From NCBI GenBank assembly GCA_034666705.1, contig JAXDLH010000180.1, positions 1-6,542 of the forward strand: a DNA stretch of 6,542 nt, given 5' to 3'. This stretch comes from JAXDLH01 sp034666705 (lineage in GTDB: Bacteria > Chloroflexota > UBA6077 > SHYK01). Under the pieces are notes generated by a model. The model did not search any database, had not been told where the DNA came from, and saw only the letters and a list, made by a program, of their open reading frames with translations. Made by a program: the position numbers and the translations under genes. Below, piece after piece: positions 1-6,291 of the stretch (positions are counted from its first letter, which is position 1; each line of letters starts with the position of its first letter).

Positions 1-134
1 GAGGCCATGAGAAAGAGTGTTTTGGAGAAGCGCTCTGCCTCCTCCTCGGTGATCGTGCCCAGGAAGTAGACGCCCTGTCGATCCAGCTCCTGCCGCTGGG
101 CCTGGTAGCTCGCGACGAGCTCTTCGAGTCGCAC
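1..134 (-). CDS. ClpP-fold peptidase-like protein, N-terminal fragment (runs off window)
   Basis: The first 44 codons of a gene on the minus strand are visible and the rest lies left of the window. The chosen start is GTG at 134-132. It has a clean Shine-Dalgarno GGAGG at 145-141 with a 6-nt spacer, the same spacing as thrS and infC in this window. An in-frame ATG at 149-147 is possible but has only a weak purine stretch ahead of it. The peptide opens with a charged helix (VRLEELVASYQAQRQELD), then GVYFLGTITEEEAERFSKTL and FLMA. This resembles the first strand and helix of Clp protease proteolytic subunits (the R-x-I-F-L-G...I-x-x-E-x-A...L-L-F-L pattern). The catalytic Ser-His-Asp residues would lie outside the window, so activity cannot be judged. 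The gene is divergent from the binding-protein gene. Identity is moderately supported; the coding call is firmer than the family call. Confidence 0.55.
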   Translation of the reverse strand, partial: MRLEELVASYQAQRQELDRQGVYFLGTITEEEAERFSKTLFLMA

Positions 135-361
135 CGCACCCCTCCACATCGCGCCGCCGCGAGCCGTTTGCGACCATGGTTGCAAGGACGAGGCAGGCGC
201 GCCACATAGTAATGCGTAACGTGCCACAGTGCCAGCTCAGCCTGTCGAGCTCAATGACACGCGGCGCAACGGGTGTATCGTGGGGGGCTACGTCGGGGTA
301 AGATGGCTCAGGACCGGAATGCCAGGGGGCTCGGCACCCTTCATCATTGGAGGAAGCAACC
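135..361. other. Divergent intergenic region between the ClpP-like gene and the binding-protein gene
   Basis: About 227 bases separate the two divergent starts and should hold both promoters. The clearest element is an 18-bp near-palindrome at 168-185, listed separately. For the rightward gene a TAAGAT at 299-304 could be a -10 box (four of six matches), but no credible -35 lies 16-18 bases upstream. For the leftward gene a minus-strand TACTAT near 207-212 is an equally weak candidate. The longest open frame here overlaps the binding-protein gene out of frame and shows no family signature. Confidence 0.5.
168..185. promoter_or_regulatory. 18-bp near-perfect palindrome, candidate operator
   Basis: TTGCGACCATGGTTGCAA reads as its own reverse complement except for one mismatched pair (G at 172 against T at 181). 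It lies 34 bases upstream of the GTG start of the leftward ClpP-like gene and 176 bases upstream of the binding-protein start. TTGC...GCAA half-sites are typical of dimeric helix-turn-helix repressors such as the LacI family, although the centre here is CATG rather than the usual CG step. No regulator gene is visible in the window, so the operator role is inference. Confidence 0.4.
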
Positions 362-2098
362 ATGTGGTCGACTATTCGTGTGGTCGTGATCGGCATCGTC
401 GCGCTCACTGCATGTTCGCCGTCGACCTCGGGTGGATCCGATGCCCGAAGCCAGTCTGGACAGGCGCCTCAGGGGCAGGTCGCCTCGTCTGGCGCGCCGA
501 AGACGATTACCCTCGCCATCGACGAAGAGCTGAAGAACCTCTGGGACCCGATCACGAATGGTGGCGGCACCGGTGCGCGCGAAGTGGCCGACGTCATCAA
601 CCAGCACCTGGTGGCAATTACCGCCGACGGCTCGCCTACTCCGCGCTTGCTCGCCGAGCTCCCATCATTCGATAAGGGGACCTGGCGCGTGCTGCCCGAT
701 GGGAAGATGGAGACTACCTACAAGCTTCGCGCCGATGCCTACTGGCACGATGGGACGCCGTTTACCGCGGACGACGTGGTCTTCTCCTATCAGGTGAACG
801 CCGATAAGGAGGTGCCCAACGCCGATCAGGATGCAGTTCGGCTGATCGATCGGATGGAGGTCGTCGATCCGCATACGCTGCTCGTAAGCTGGAAGGAGTC
901 GTATCCATTCGCCGACCGGATGGAGCATCGCGACCTCTATCTGTTGCCCAAGCACATCCTCGACCAGAGCTACACGCAAGGGGCGAAGGAGGCATTTCTC
1001 AATCAGCCATTCTTCAGCACTGACTTCGTGGGGCTCGGTCCATTCCGGATTGCTCGCTGGGAGAGCGGCAGCCACATGGATCTCACCGCCTTCGACCAGT
1101 ATTTCCTCGGCCGGCCGAAGCTCGACGGCATTCGCTTGCAGTTTATCTCCGACCCCAACACGATGCTGGCGAACTTGCGGGCGAGGACCGTCCAGGTCAT
1201 GACGACGCTCGGCGCCCGAGGCGATTTCGAGGCGATGAACGAGCTGAAGCGCGACTGGGAATCAAGCGGGTATGGCACGGTCATCATGGACCCGATCAGT
1301 TATCGCTTCGTCGAGCCCCAGCAATATCACAATCCCTCCCCACAGGATCTGACTAACCCCACGGTGCGAAAGGCCATGTTGCTGGCACTCGACCGCGAGG
1401 CGCTGGCTCGCCGCGCATTCGGCGATGCGGGCATCGTGGCGGACAGTTGGGTGTCGCCGACGTTTGCCTCGTACCAGCGGCTAAAAGACTCGATCGTTCA
1501 CTACCCGCACGACACCCGTCAGGCGACCCAACTTATGGCCGACGCCGGCTGGCGACCGGGGGCGGATGGCGTGCTCGAGAAGGACGGTCAGAAATTCACC
1601 CTGACGATGCGCGATCAGGATGGGGAAGCCGAGGCCCTGGTGATCGCCTCCTTCTGGAAGGAGATCGGCATTGTCGGCAACTATGAGCGCAAGTCCGTCG
1701 AGGCGCTGCGGGACCGCGAGGACCGCGCGACGTTCAGCGGTGTCGATCTCGTCTCGAACCCGATGGGGATCGCGGCGGTGACGCGGCGGTCGGACACGAG
1801 CAACATCCCGAACGCTCAGAATCGCTGGACCGGCTCGAACCGGGGCGGTTACAGCAATCCCGCGTGGGATGAGCTCGAGGTTCGCCTACTCAGCTCGTTG
1901 CAAGAAGATGCGCGGACTGACGTCGAGCGGCAACTCCTCCGCATGGCAAGCACCGAGCTGCCGTTGCTGCCGACCTACTTCCGGTACGACCTGGTTCCCG
2001 TTGGCGCAGGGCTCAAGGGTCCGGTGCCGAATACGGGCGTCGCGCACCGGGGCTTCATCTTGCACACGTGGAACGTGCACGAATGGGCGCTGCCGTAA
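362..2098 (+). CDS. ABC transporter family-5 (DppA/OppA-type) substrate-binding lipoprotein
   Basis: This predicted 578-residue extracytoplasmic lipoprotein captures a solute, in this family usually peptides but also sugars, nickel or opines, and delivers it to an ABC permease. The start is ATG 362, with GGAGG at 349-353 and an 8-nt spacer. An in-frame TTG at 347 overlaps that ribosome site and is unlikely. Residues 1-17 are a hydrophobic signal peptide ending in the lipobox LTAC, so Cys18 should be lipidated. A flexible Ser/Gly/Gln-rich linker runs to about residue 45. The family-5 signature WHDGTPFTADDVVFS is at about residues 128-142, and the length fits the family (500-600). The C-terminal lobe has the usual TELPLLPTYFRYDLVPV stretch. 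The next gene starts three bases after the stop, so the two are probably translationally coupled. The ligand cannot be read from sequence, and no permease or ATPase gene is present nearby. Confidence 0.9.
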   Translation: MWSTIRVVVIGIVALTACSPSTSGGSDARSQSGQAPQGQVASSGAPKTITLAIDEELKNLWDPITNGGGTGAREVADVINQHLVAITADGSPTPRLLAELPSFDKGTWRVLPDGKMETTYKLRADAYWHDGTPFTADDVVFSYQVNADKEVPNADQDAVRLIDRMEVVDPHTLLVSWKESYPFADRMEHRDLYLLPKHILDQSYTQGAKEAFLNQPFFSTDFVGLGPFRIARWESGSHMDLTAFDQYFLGRPKLDGIRLQFISDPNTMLANLRARTVQVMTTLGARGDFEAMNELKRDWESSGYGTVIMDPISYRFVEPQQYHNPSPQDLTNPTVRKAMLLALDREALARRAFGDAGIVADSWVSPTFASYQRLKDSIVHYPHDTRQATQLMADAGWRPGADGVLEKDGQKFTLTMRDQDGEAEALVIASFWKEIGIVGNYERKSVEALRDREDRATFSGVDLVSNPMGIAAVTRRSDTSNIPNAQNRWTGSNRGGYSNPAWDELEVRLLSSLQEDARTDVERQLLRMASTELPLLPTYFRYDLVPVGAGLKGPVPNTGVAHRGFILHTWNVHEWALP

Positions 2099-2101
2099 CG
2101 C

Positions 2102-3136
2102 ATGATTATTGATCTGCACACCCACATCGTTCCGGAGCAGTTCCCACCCGCAGGCAGCCGCGCGAGCGCCTCACGCTGGCCGTCTATGGATCACTTCGAG
2201 GCGGGCCGCGCCAGGGTCATGATCGCTGGGGAGAACTTTCGCACGGTCACCGAGCAGTGCTGGAGCCACGCGCGCCGCGCTCGGGACATGGTGGCGGAGG
2301 GCGTCGACGCCCAGGTCATCTCGCCTATGCCCGAGCTGCTCTCGTACTGGTTCGTGCCCGAGGATGGACGCGAGTTCAGCCGCTACGTCAACGAGGACAT
2401 CGCGCGCCTCGTGCGGTCCGCCCCGACGCAGCTCTACGGCCTCGGGATGGTGCCCCTCCAGGATCCGGAGCTTGCCGCGAAAGAGCTTGCTGGGCTAAAG
2501 CAGATGGGCCTGCATGGCATCGAGCTCGGCTCGAACGTCAACGGCAAGTCGCTCGGCGAGCCGCGCTTCTGGCCGTTCTTCGAGGAGGTTGAGCGGCAGG
2601 GGCTGGCGGTGTTCGTCCACGCACTGCACCCGACGTTCACCGATCGCTACGTCGGGCCCGCCGTCGACAACCCGGTTGGATTTCCTACTGACACGGGCCT
2701 CACCATCGCGTCGATGATTACCGGGCAGGTGCTGGAGCGCTACCCTGGCCTGCGGCTCGCATTCAGCCACGGAGGGGGCACCTTCCCATATTTCCTTCCC
2801 CGCCTCGAGCACGGCTGGAGTGGTCAATGGAACGGCGAGCCGCCGGAGCCGATCGCACCCGGTGGCAACCCGCTGCGCGAACGGCTCCCGAAGTCGCCGA
2901 CCGAGTACGCGCGGCTGCTCTACTACGACACACTCTTGTTCGACGGCCGCGCGATCCGGTACCTGCGCGACCTCATGGGGCCGAGCCAGCTCATCGTGGG
3001 GACTGACTACCCATTCATCCCCCGCGAGCTGCCGGTCGGCAAAACGCTTCGTACCCTGGGCTTCTCCGACGAGGAGCTGGAGGCCATCACCTGGCGCAAC
3101 TGCCTGCGCTTCCTCGGAGTGGAATCGGAGGCGTAG
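2102..3136 (+). CDS. ACMSD-like metal-dependent decarboxylase/amidohydrolase (amidohydrolase_2 family)
   Basis: This 344-residue TIM-barrel protein belongs to the amidohydrolase-related group that includes 2-amino-3-carboxymuconate-6-semialdehyde decarboxylase (ACMSD) and gamma-resorcylate decarboxylase. The metal site is complete. His6 and His8 come from DLHTHIVPE. His173 lies in FVHALHP. His223 lies in the family hallmark SHGGGTFPYFLPRLEHG. Asp302 lies in GTDYPF. The stretches FRTVTEQCW, GVDAQVISPMPEL and VPLQD follow the ACMSD pattern closely. These enzymes remove a carboxylate from an aromatic or semialdehyde substrate, or hydrolyse C-N bonds; the exact substrate is unknown. The ATG sits three bases after the stop of the binding-protein gene and has no Shine-Dalgarno of its own, so translation probably depends on coupling. 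Within the family the reaction is uncertain, and non-ACMSD hydrolases share the same motifs. Confidence 0.85.
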   Translation: MIIDLHTHIVPEQFPPAGSRASASRWPSMDHFEAGRARVMIAGENFRTVTEQCWSHARRARDMVAEGVDAQVISPMPELLSYWFVPEDGREFSRYVNEDIARLVRSAPTQLYGLGMVPLQDPELAAKELAGLKQMGLHGIELGSNVNGKSLGEPRFWPFFEEVERQGLAVFVHALHPTFTDRYVGPAVDNPVGFPTDTGLTIASMITGQVLERYPGLRLAFSHGGGTFPYFLPRLEHGWSGQWNGEPPEPIAPGGNPLRERLPKSPTEYARLLYYDTLLFDGRAIRYLRDLMGPSQLIVGTDYPFIPRELPVGKTLRTLGFSDEELEAITWRNCLRFLGVESEA

Positions 3137-3281
3137 GGCAGCGGAGCGCAATAGCCGGGTCCGCACACGACGGTCTGGCTCGGACGGCGATGCGCAGCGC
3201 CTGACGCCACGGCGGTTTGCCCCGTGCATCAGTGGTTGGGTGAGCGTGGATTGATGCTGAGCTAGCGCTGCGTGCCCCGGG
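3137..3281. other. Convergent intergenic region with an inverted repeat but no classical terminator
   Basis: These 145 bases lie between the 3' ends of the amidohydrolase gene and infC. A perfect 8-bp inverted repeat CGCAGCGC (3193-3200) / GCGCTGCG (3265-3272) encloses a shorter pair GCATCA (3226-3231) / TGATGC (3252-3257). Neither is followed by a T run on either strand. They might form a loose structure that ends transcription from both sides, but a Rho-independent terminator cannot be claimed. Confidence 0.35.
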
Positions 3282-4157
3282 CTATGCCTCGCGGCGCTGC
3301 GGTGCAGGCGGCGCCGGCGCGGCAGGTCGTGGCGCTGGGGCAGCAGCTCCGGCTGCGGGAGCCGGCGCGGTTCCCGTCGCGGGCGCGGCTTCCGGCGCAG
3401 GCACGGGCCTGGCCGCGGCCGCGGGGGCTGCGGCAGCTCCCGCAGCAGGTGCGGGGTTCGCAGCCGCCGGCACAGGGGCGCTTACCGGAGCCTGAGTTAC
3501 CCCTGGTGCAGGAGCAGGCCGTGGGGCCGGCGCAGCCTGCGCGCTCGGCGCGGGTGCTGCGGCACCAGGGGCCGGGGCTCCCACGGGGGCCGGCGGTGCT
3601 CCGGGCACTGGCGCTCCGGGCGCGCCCTCACGTGCGGCGCCCGTCGCCGGCTTCGCCTTTGTCAACACCATCGTCATGGTGTTGCCCTCCATCAGAGGCA
3701 TTCGCTCATAGGTGGCGATATCCTTCACGCGCTCCGCGAGCTCCTCGAGCACCTGGCGGCCCAGGGCCGGGTGCGCGATCTCGCGACCGCGGAACCGAAG
3801 GGTGACCTTCACGCGGTCACCGGCCTCGATAAACTTTTCGATGCGTTTCGCGCTCACTTCCAGGTCGTGCGTGTCGGTCTTCGGGCGAACCCGAATCTCC
3901 TTCATCAGCACAATCTTCTGATTCTTGCGCGCGTCGCGGTCCTTCTTTTCCTGCTCGTACTTGAAGCGACCATACTCGAGCAGCCGGCAAACCGGCGGAA
4001 CCGCGGTCGGGGCCACTTCGACGAGATCGAGCCCGCGCTCGCGGGCGATCTGGAGCGCCTCGTGGGTAGAGACGACTCCAAGCTGTTCGCCCTCGGCGCC
4101 GATCAAGCGGACTTGCGGAACCCGAATACGCTCGTTAATACGAAGATCTCGACTGAT
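3282..4157 (-). CDS. infC: Translation initiation factor IF-3 with long Ala/Pro-rich C-terminal tail
   Basis: IF-3 binds the 30S subunit, blocks premature 50S joining and checks the start codon and initiator tRNA. Counting from an ATC start at 4157-4155 gives 291 residues. The N-domain begins SRDLRINERIRVPQVRLIG and continues with GEQLGVVSTHEAL and the conserved PPVCRLLEYGRFKYEQEK. The C-domain carries KEIRVRPKTDTHD, GDRVKVTLRFRGREIAH and ends near residue 170 (MVLTKAKP). About 120 further residues, coded by roughly 3285-3647, are almost all Ala, Pro and Gly with very few charges. This tail is probably disordered; most IF-3s have none. No in-frame ATG, GTG or TTG gives the complete N-domain: the first is a TTG at 4106, which would remove 17 conserved residues. 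The ATC lies 6 nt from a perfect GGAGG. thrS lies upstream, but rpmI and rplT do not follow. Confidence 0.93.
   Translation of the reverse strand: MSRDLRINERIRVPQVRLIGAEGEQLGVVSTHEALQIARERGLDLVEVAPTAVPPVCRLLEYGRFKYEQEKKDRDARKNQKIVLMKEIRVRPKTDTHDLEVSAKRIEKFIEAGDRVKVTLRFRGREIAHPALGRQVLEELAERVKDIATYERMPLMEGNTMTMVLTKAKPATGAAREGAPGAPVPGAPPAPVGAPAPGAAAPAPSAQAAPAPRPAPAPGVTQAPVSAPVPAAANPAPAAGAAAAPAAAARPVPAPEAAPATGTAPAPAAGAAAPAPRPAAPAPPAPQRREA
3285..3647 (-). other. Low-complexity Ala/Pro/Gly tail of IF-3
   Basis: This is the segment of infC beyond the IF-3 fold. It encodes about 120 residues dominated by Ala-Pro pairs (APAPAP-like runs, AAAAPAAAA, APAPPAPQRREA at the end) with no recognisable domain. 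It has few acidic residues and only scattered arginines. The DNA is extremely GC-rich, and imperfect repeats of Ala and Pro codons suggest growth by slippage. The reading frame is open to a single TAG stop, so the tail appears to be translated and not a frameshift product. Confidence 0.75.
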
Positions 4158-4168
4158 TGTTCTCCTCC
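4158..4168 (-). promoter_or_regulatory. infC ribosome binding site that fixes the ATC start
   Basis: On the minus strand, GGAGG (4168-4164) is followed by the six bases AGAACA and then ATC (4157-4155). The neighbouring thrS has the same GGAGG with a 6-nt spacer before a normal ATG. No ATG, GTG or TTG in any frame occupies the right distance here, so the site supports initiation at ATC. Confidence 0.75.
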
Positions 4169-4173
4169 TATCG

Positions 4174-4211
4174 GTTTCCGGTGCGTGTTCGCACTTTCAC
4201 GTCTCCGGAAT
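4174..4211 (-). promoter_or_regulatory. Possible hairpin in the infC leader RNA
   Basis: In the predicted infC transcript GTGCG-AACA-CGCAC forms a compact 5-bp stem-loop (about 4179-4192). It is flanked by TTCCG and CGGAA, which could extend it across an internal bulge of about 11 bases. The structure ends just ahead of the Shine-Dalgarno. It could influence infC translation, but no known RNA family is recognised. Confidence 0.3.
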
Positions 4212-4226
4212 ATACGTTCATTTTGA

Positions 4227-4255
4227 AGTATTTAGTCCGGAGTCGGCGGTGTCAA
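4227..4255 (-). promoter_or_regulatory. Predicted sigma-70-type promoter for infC
   Basis: On the minus strand a perfect TTGACA (4255-4250) is followed 17 bases later by AATACT (4232-4227, four of six matches to TATAAT). Transcription would begin near 4220, leaving a leader of about 63 bases before the infC start. The box lies between thrS and infC, so infC could be transcribed independently of the T-box-controlled thrS message. The surrounding 30 bases are clearly more AT-rich than the rest of the window. Confidence 0.6.
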
Positions 4256-4323
4256 GATGCGTTTGCTTCACAGGGGTGCGACGGTTTAGCCAGAACGCCG
4301 CCTATTCGCGCCGATATCCCCGT

Positions 4324-6111
4324 TCATACCCCGCCCGTAGCGGCAGTTACCTCTTCCGTCAGGCGCGCAATGAGGTCCTCGATGGCGACACTCCCGAGGT
4401 TCTCGCCCGAGCGCGCCCGCACCGCCGCGGCGCCAGCCTCGATCTCGCGGTCGCCGACGACGAGCATGTACGGAATCTTCTGGAGCTGCGCCTCACGGAT
4501 TTTGTGGTTCAGATTCTCCCGCCGCGCGTCTACCTCGACGCGGAAGCCGCGACCGCGAAGCTGCAATGCGACCTGACCGGCGTACTCGGCATGGCGATCC
4601 GCAATGGGGAGCACCAGGGCCTGCACCGGTGCGAGCCACAGCGGAAACGCGCCCGCGTAGTGCTCGATGAGCATGGCAATGAAGCGCTCGAAACTGCCAA
4701 AAATCGCTCGGTGGATCACGACCGGGCGATGCTTCTGCGAGTCCTCGCCGACGTACTCGAGATCGAAGCGCTCGGGCATTTGGTAGTCGAGTTGAATGGT
4801 GGCGCACTGCCATGGCCGGTCCAACGCGTCCGTGACGTGCACGTCGATCTTGGGGCCATAGAACGCGGCATCTCCCGGATTGACCCGATAATCGACGTCG
4901 TTGGCCTCCAGGGCGTCGCGCAGGCTGCGCTCGGCCTGCTCCCAGGTGTCGACGTCGCCCAGGTAGCTCTCCGGATTGCGTGTGGAGAGCTCCATCGAGA
5001 AGCGCATGCCGAACATGCCGTACACCTGACGAACGAGCCCCAGGAGCGCGTTGATCTCGCTCTCGATCTGATCGGGCCGGACGAAGAGGTGCGCGTCGTC
5101 CTGACAGAATTGCCGGACTCGGGTGAGGCCGGAGAGGTTGCCCGAATCCTCATTGCGATGCAGCACGCTCTGGTCGTGGATGCGCATCGGCAGGTCCCGG
5201 TACGAGCGAAGCTCGCTGGCAAAGATGAGCATGTGGCCGGGGCAGTTCATCGCCTTGAGACCCATCTCCATCTCGCCTGCCGCGAGGGTGAACATGTTCT
5301 CGCGGTACTTCTGCCAGTGGCCCGAGGTCTCCCATAACGCCTTGTTGAAGAGGAGCGGAGTGCGCACCTCGACGTAGCCGGCATCGCGGGTGAGCAGGCG
5401 CCGCATGTAGTCGGAGAGCGTCTGATATACCGCGGTGCCCTTTGGCAGCCAGAACGGGGAGCCAGGCGCCCAGGGGTGGAACATGAAGAGACTCAAGTCG
5501 CGACCGAGCCGCCGGTGGTCGCGCTTCTCCGCCTCCTCCAGTTGCCACAGGTGGTGCTCCAGATCCTCCTGCGTGGCCCATGCCGTGCCGTAGATGCGCT
5601 GGAGCTGCGGCCGCTGCGTATCGCCTCGCCAGTAGGCGCCGGCGACGCTGAGCAGCTTGAACGCGCCGATCTCGCCGCTGTCCGCGAGGTGCGGTCCGCG
5701 GCAGAGATCGACGAAGTCGCCCGTGTGGTACAGGCTCGCGCTCTGGACGTTGCTAGGATCGACGTCGACGTCCTCATAACTGCCGACTTTCGTCGTGCCG
5801 CGCTCCTTCAGATCCGTGAGGAGCTCGACCTTGTAGTCCTGTCCTTCCTGACCGAAGCGTGCGATCGCCTCCTCGATCGAGACCTCCTCGCGGACGAACG
5901 CATGGCGCTCGCTCACGATCTTGCGCATCTCGTCCTCGATGCGCGGCAGGTCATCGGGCGTGAGGTGCTGCGGCAGTTCCATGTCGTAGTAGAAGCCATC
6001 TTTGATCGCGGGGCCGACTCCAAGCTTTGTGCCAGGAAAGAGCCGCTCGACCGCCGCCGCCATCACATGCGCCGTGCTGTGCCGCATCGTTTCCAGGTCG
6101 ATGGATGCCAT
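4324..6111 (-). CDS. thrS: Threonine--tRNA ligase lacking the N-terminal TGS domain
   Basis: This cytoplasmic class II synthetase charges tRNA-Thr and hydrolyses mischarged Ser-tRNA-Thr. Translation starts at ATG 6111, with GGAGG at 6122-6118 and a 6-nt spacer. The open frame extends upstream, but that part is the T-box terminator. The 595 residues begin directly with the editing domain: HSTAH (His11, His15) and CRGPH (Cys137, His141) match the E. coli editing residues. The catalytic core carries the zinc ligands Cys290 (MNCPGH), His341 (DDAHLF) and His467 (VIHRAIFGS), motif 2 around HRNEDSG (318-324) and motif 3 around 467-477. The anticodon-binding domain fills about 495-595 (IPYMLVVGDREIEAG). 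Compared with the 642-residue E. coli enzyme, the roughly 62-residue TGS domain is missing. About 17 residues are inserted before the editing cysteine, around 103-119. All key residues are present, so activity is expected. Confidence 0.96.
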   Translation of the reverse strand: MASIDLETMRHSTAHVMAAAVERLFPGTKLGVGPAIKDGFYYDMELPQHLTPDDLPRIEDEMRKIVSERHAFVREEVSIEEAIARFGQEGQDYKVELLTDLKERGTTKVGSYEDVDVDPSNVQSASLYHTGDFVDLCRGPHLADSGEIGAFKLLSVAGAYWRGDTQRPQLQRIYGTAWATQEDLEHHLWQLEEAEKRDHRRLGRDLSLFMFHPWAPGSPFWLPKGTAVYQTLSDYMRRLLTRDAGYVEVRTPLLFNKALWETSGHWQKYRENMFTLAAGEMEMGLKAMNCPGHMLIFASELRSYRDLPMRIHDQSVLHRNEDSGNLSGLTRVRQFCQDDAHLFVRPDQIESEINALLGLVRQVYGMFGMRFSMELSTRNPESYLGDVDTWEQAERSLRDALEANDVDYRVNPGDAAFYGPKIDVHVTDALDRPWQCATIQLDYQMPERFDLEYVGEDSQKHRPVVIHRAIFGSFERFIAMLIEHYAGAFPLWLAPVQALVLPIADRHAEYAGQVALQLRGRGFRVEVDARRENLNHKIREAQLQKIPYMLVVGDREIEAGAAAVRARSGENLGSVAIEDLIARLTEEVTAATGGV

Positions 6112-6133
6112 TGCCTTCCTCCTCGCAAACCAC

Positions 6134-6165
6134 AAAAAGACCCCCTCGCTTGGGGCGAGGGGGTC
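6134..6165 (-). terminator. Rho-independent terminator of the thrS T-box leader
   Basis: On the minus strand GACCCCCTCGC (6165-6155), loop CCCAA and GCGAGGGGGTC (6149-6139) form a perfect 11-bp stem followed by TTTTT (6138-6134). It lies 23 bases upstream of the thrS ATG. The 5' arm overlaps the segment needed for the T-box antiterminator, so the two folds exclude each other. This is the off state of attenuation. Confidence 0.93.
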
Positions 6166-6288
6166 CACGCGGTTCCACCCAATTTCAGCGCCGGCACGCA
6201 CACGCGCCGAGCTCTCGAGCGGCCGATATCGGGACCGGACCGAGCATCCCTACTACCGGCTTGCGGGTTCGGGCGCTGGCTCAGAGGT

Positions 6289-6291
6289 GGT
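6289..6291 (-). promoter_or_regulatory. Predicted specifier codon ACC (Thr) of the T-box
   Basis: ACC sits in the context GAAAACCAC, on the 3' side of the stem I base and followed by a purine, as in known specifier loops. It matches the threonine gene downstream. A second ACC follows immediately (6288-6286), so the register could shift by one codon with the same amino acid meaning. Confidence 0.65.

Noticed and set aside
347..361. TTG at 347 as the start of the binding protein
   Set aside because: It lies on top of the GGAGG ribosome site and would add residues ahead of a normal lipoprotein signal; ATG 362 is better.
229..675. A 148-codon plus-strand frame overlapping the start of the binding-protein gene
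   Set aside because: It overlaps the lipoprotein gene in another frame, has no Shine-Dalgarno and is a frame shadow.
2495..3229. A 244-codon minus-strand open frame opposite the amidohydrolase gene
   Set aside because: The sense strand encodes a complete ACMSD-like protein with all metal ligands; the antisense product is Arg-rich and unrecognisable.
3193..3272. Bidirectional terminator from the CGCAGCGC/GCGCTGCG repeat
   Set aside because: The loop is about 64 bases and no T run follows on either strand, so it is noted only as an inverted repeat.
3285..3647. The GC-rich repeat-like DNA as a CRISPR or tandem repeat array
   Set aside because: There are no regularly spaced identical units; the pattern follows from Ala and Pro codons in the open IF-3 frame.
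3925..5337. A 470-codon open frame on the plus strand opposite infC and thrS
   Set aside because: It lies antisense to two clearly conserved genes. Its translation shows no family signature and is the low-stop antisense reading expected of GC-rich coding DNA.
6112..6201. A 30-residue N-terminal extension of thrS as a remnant TGS domain
   Set aside because: These codons coincide with the T-box core and terminator, the encoded residues do not resemble a TGS domain, and the ATG at 6111 has an ideal ribosome site.
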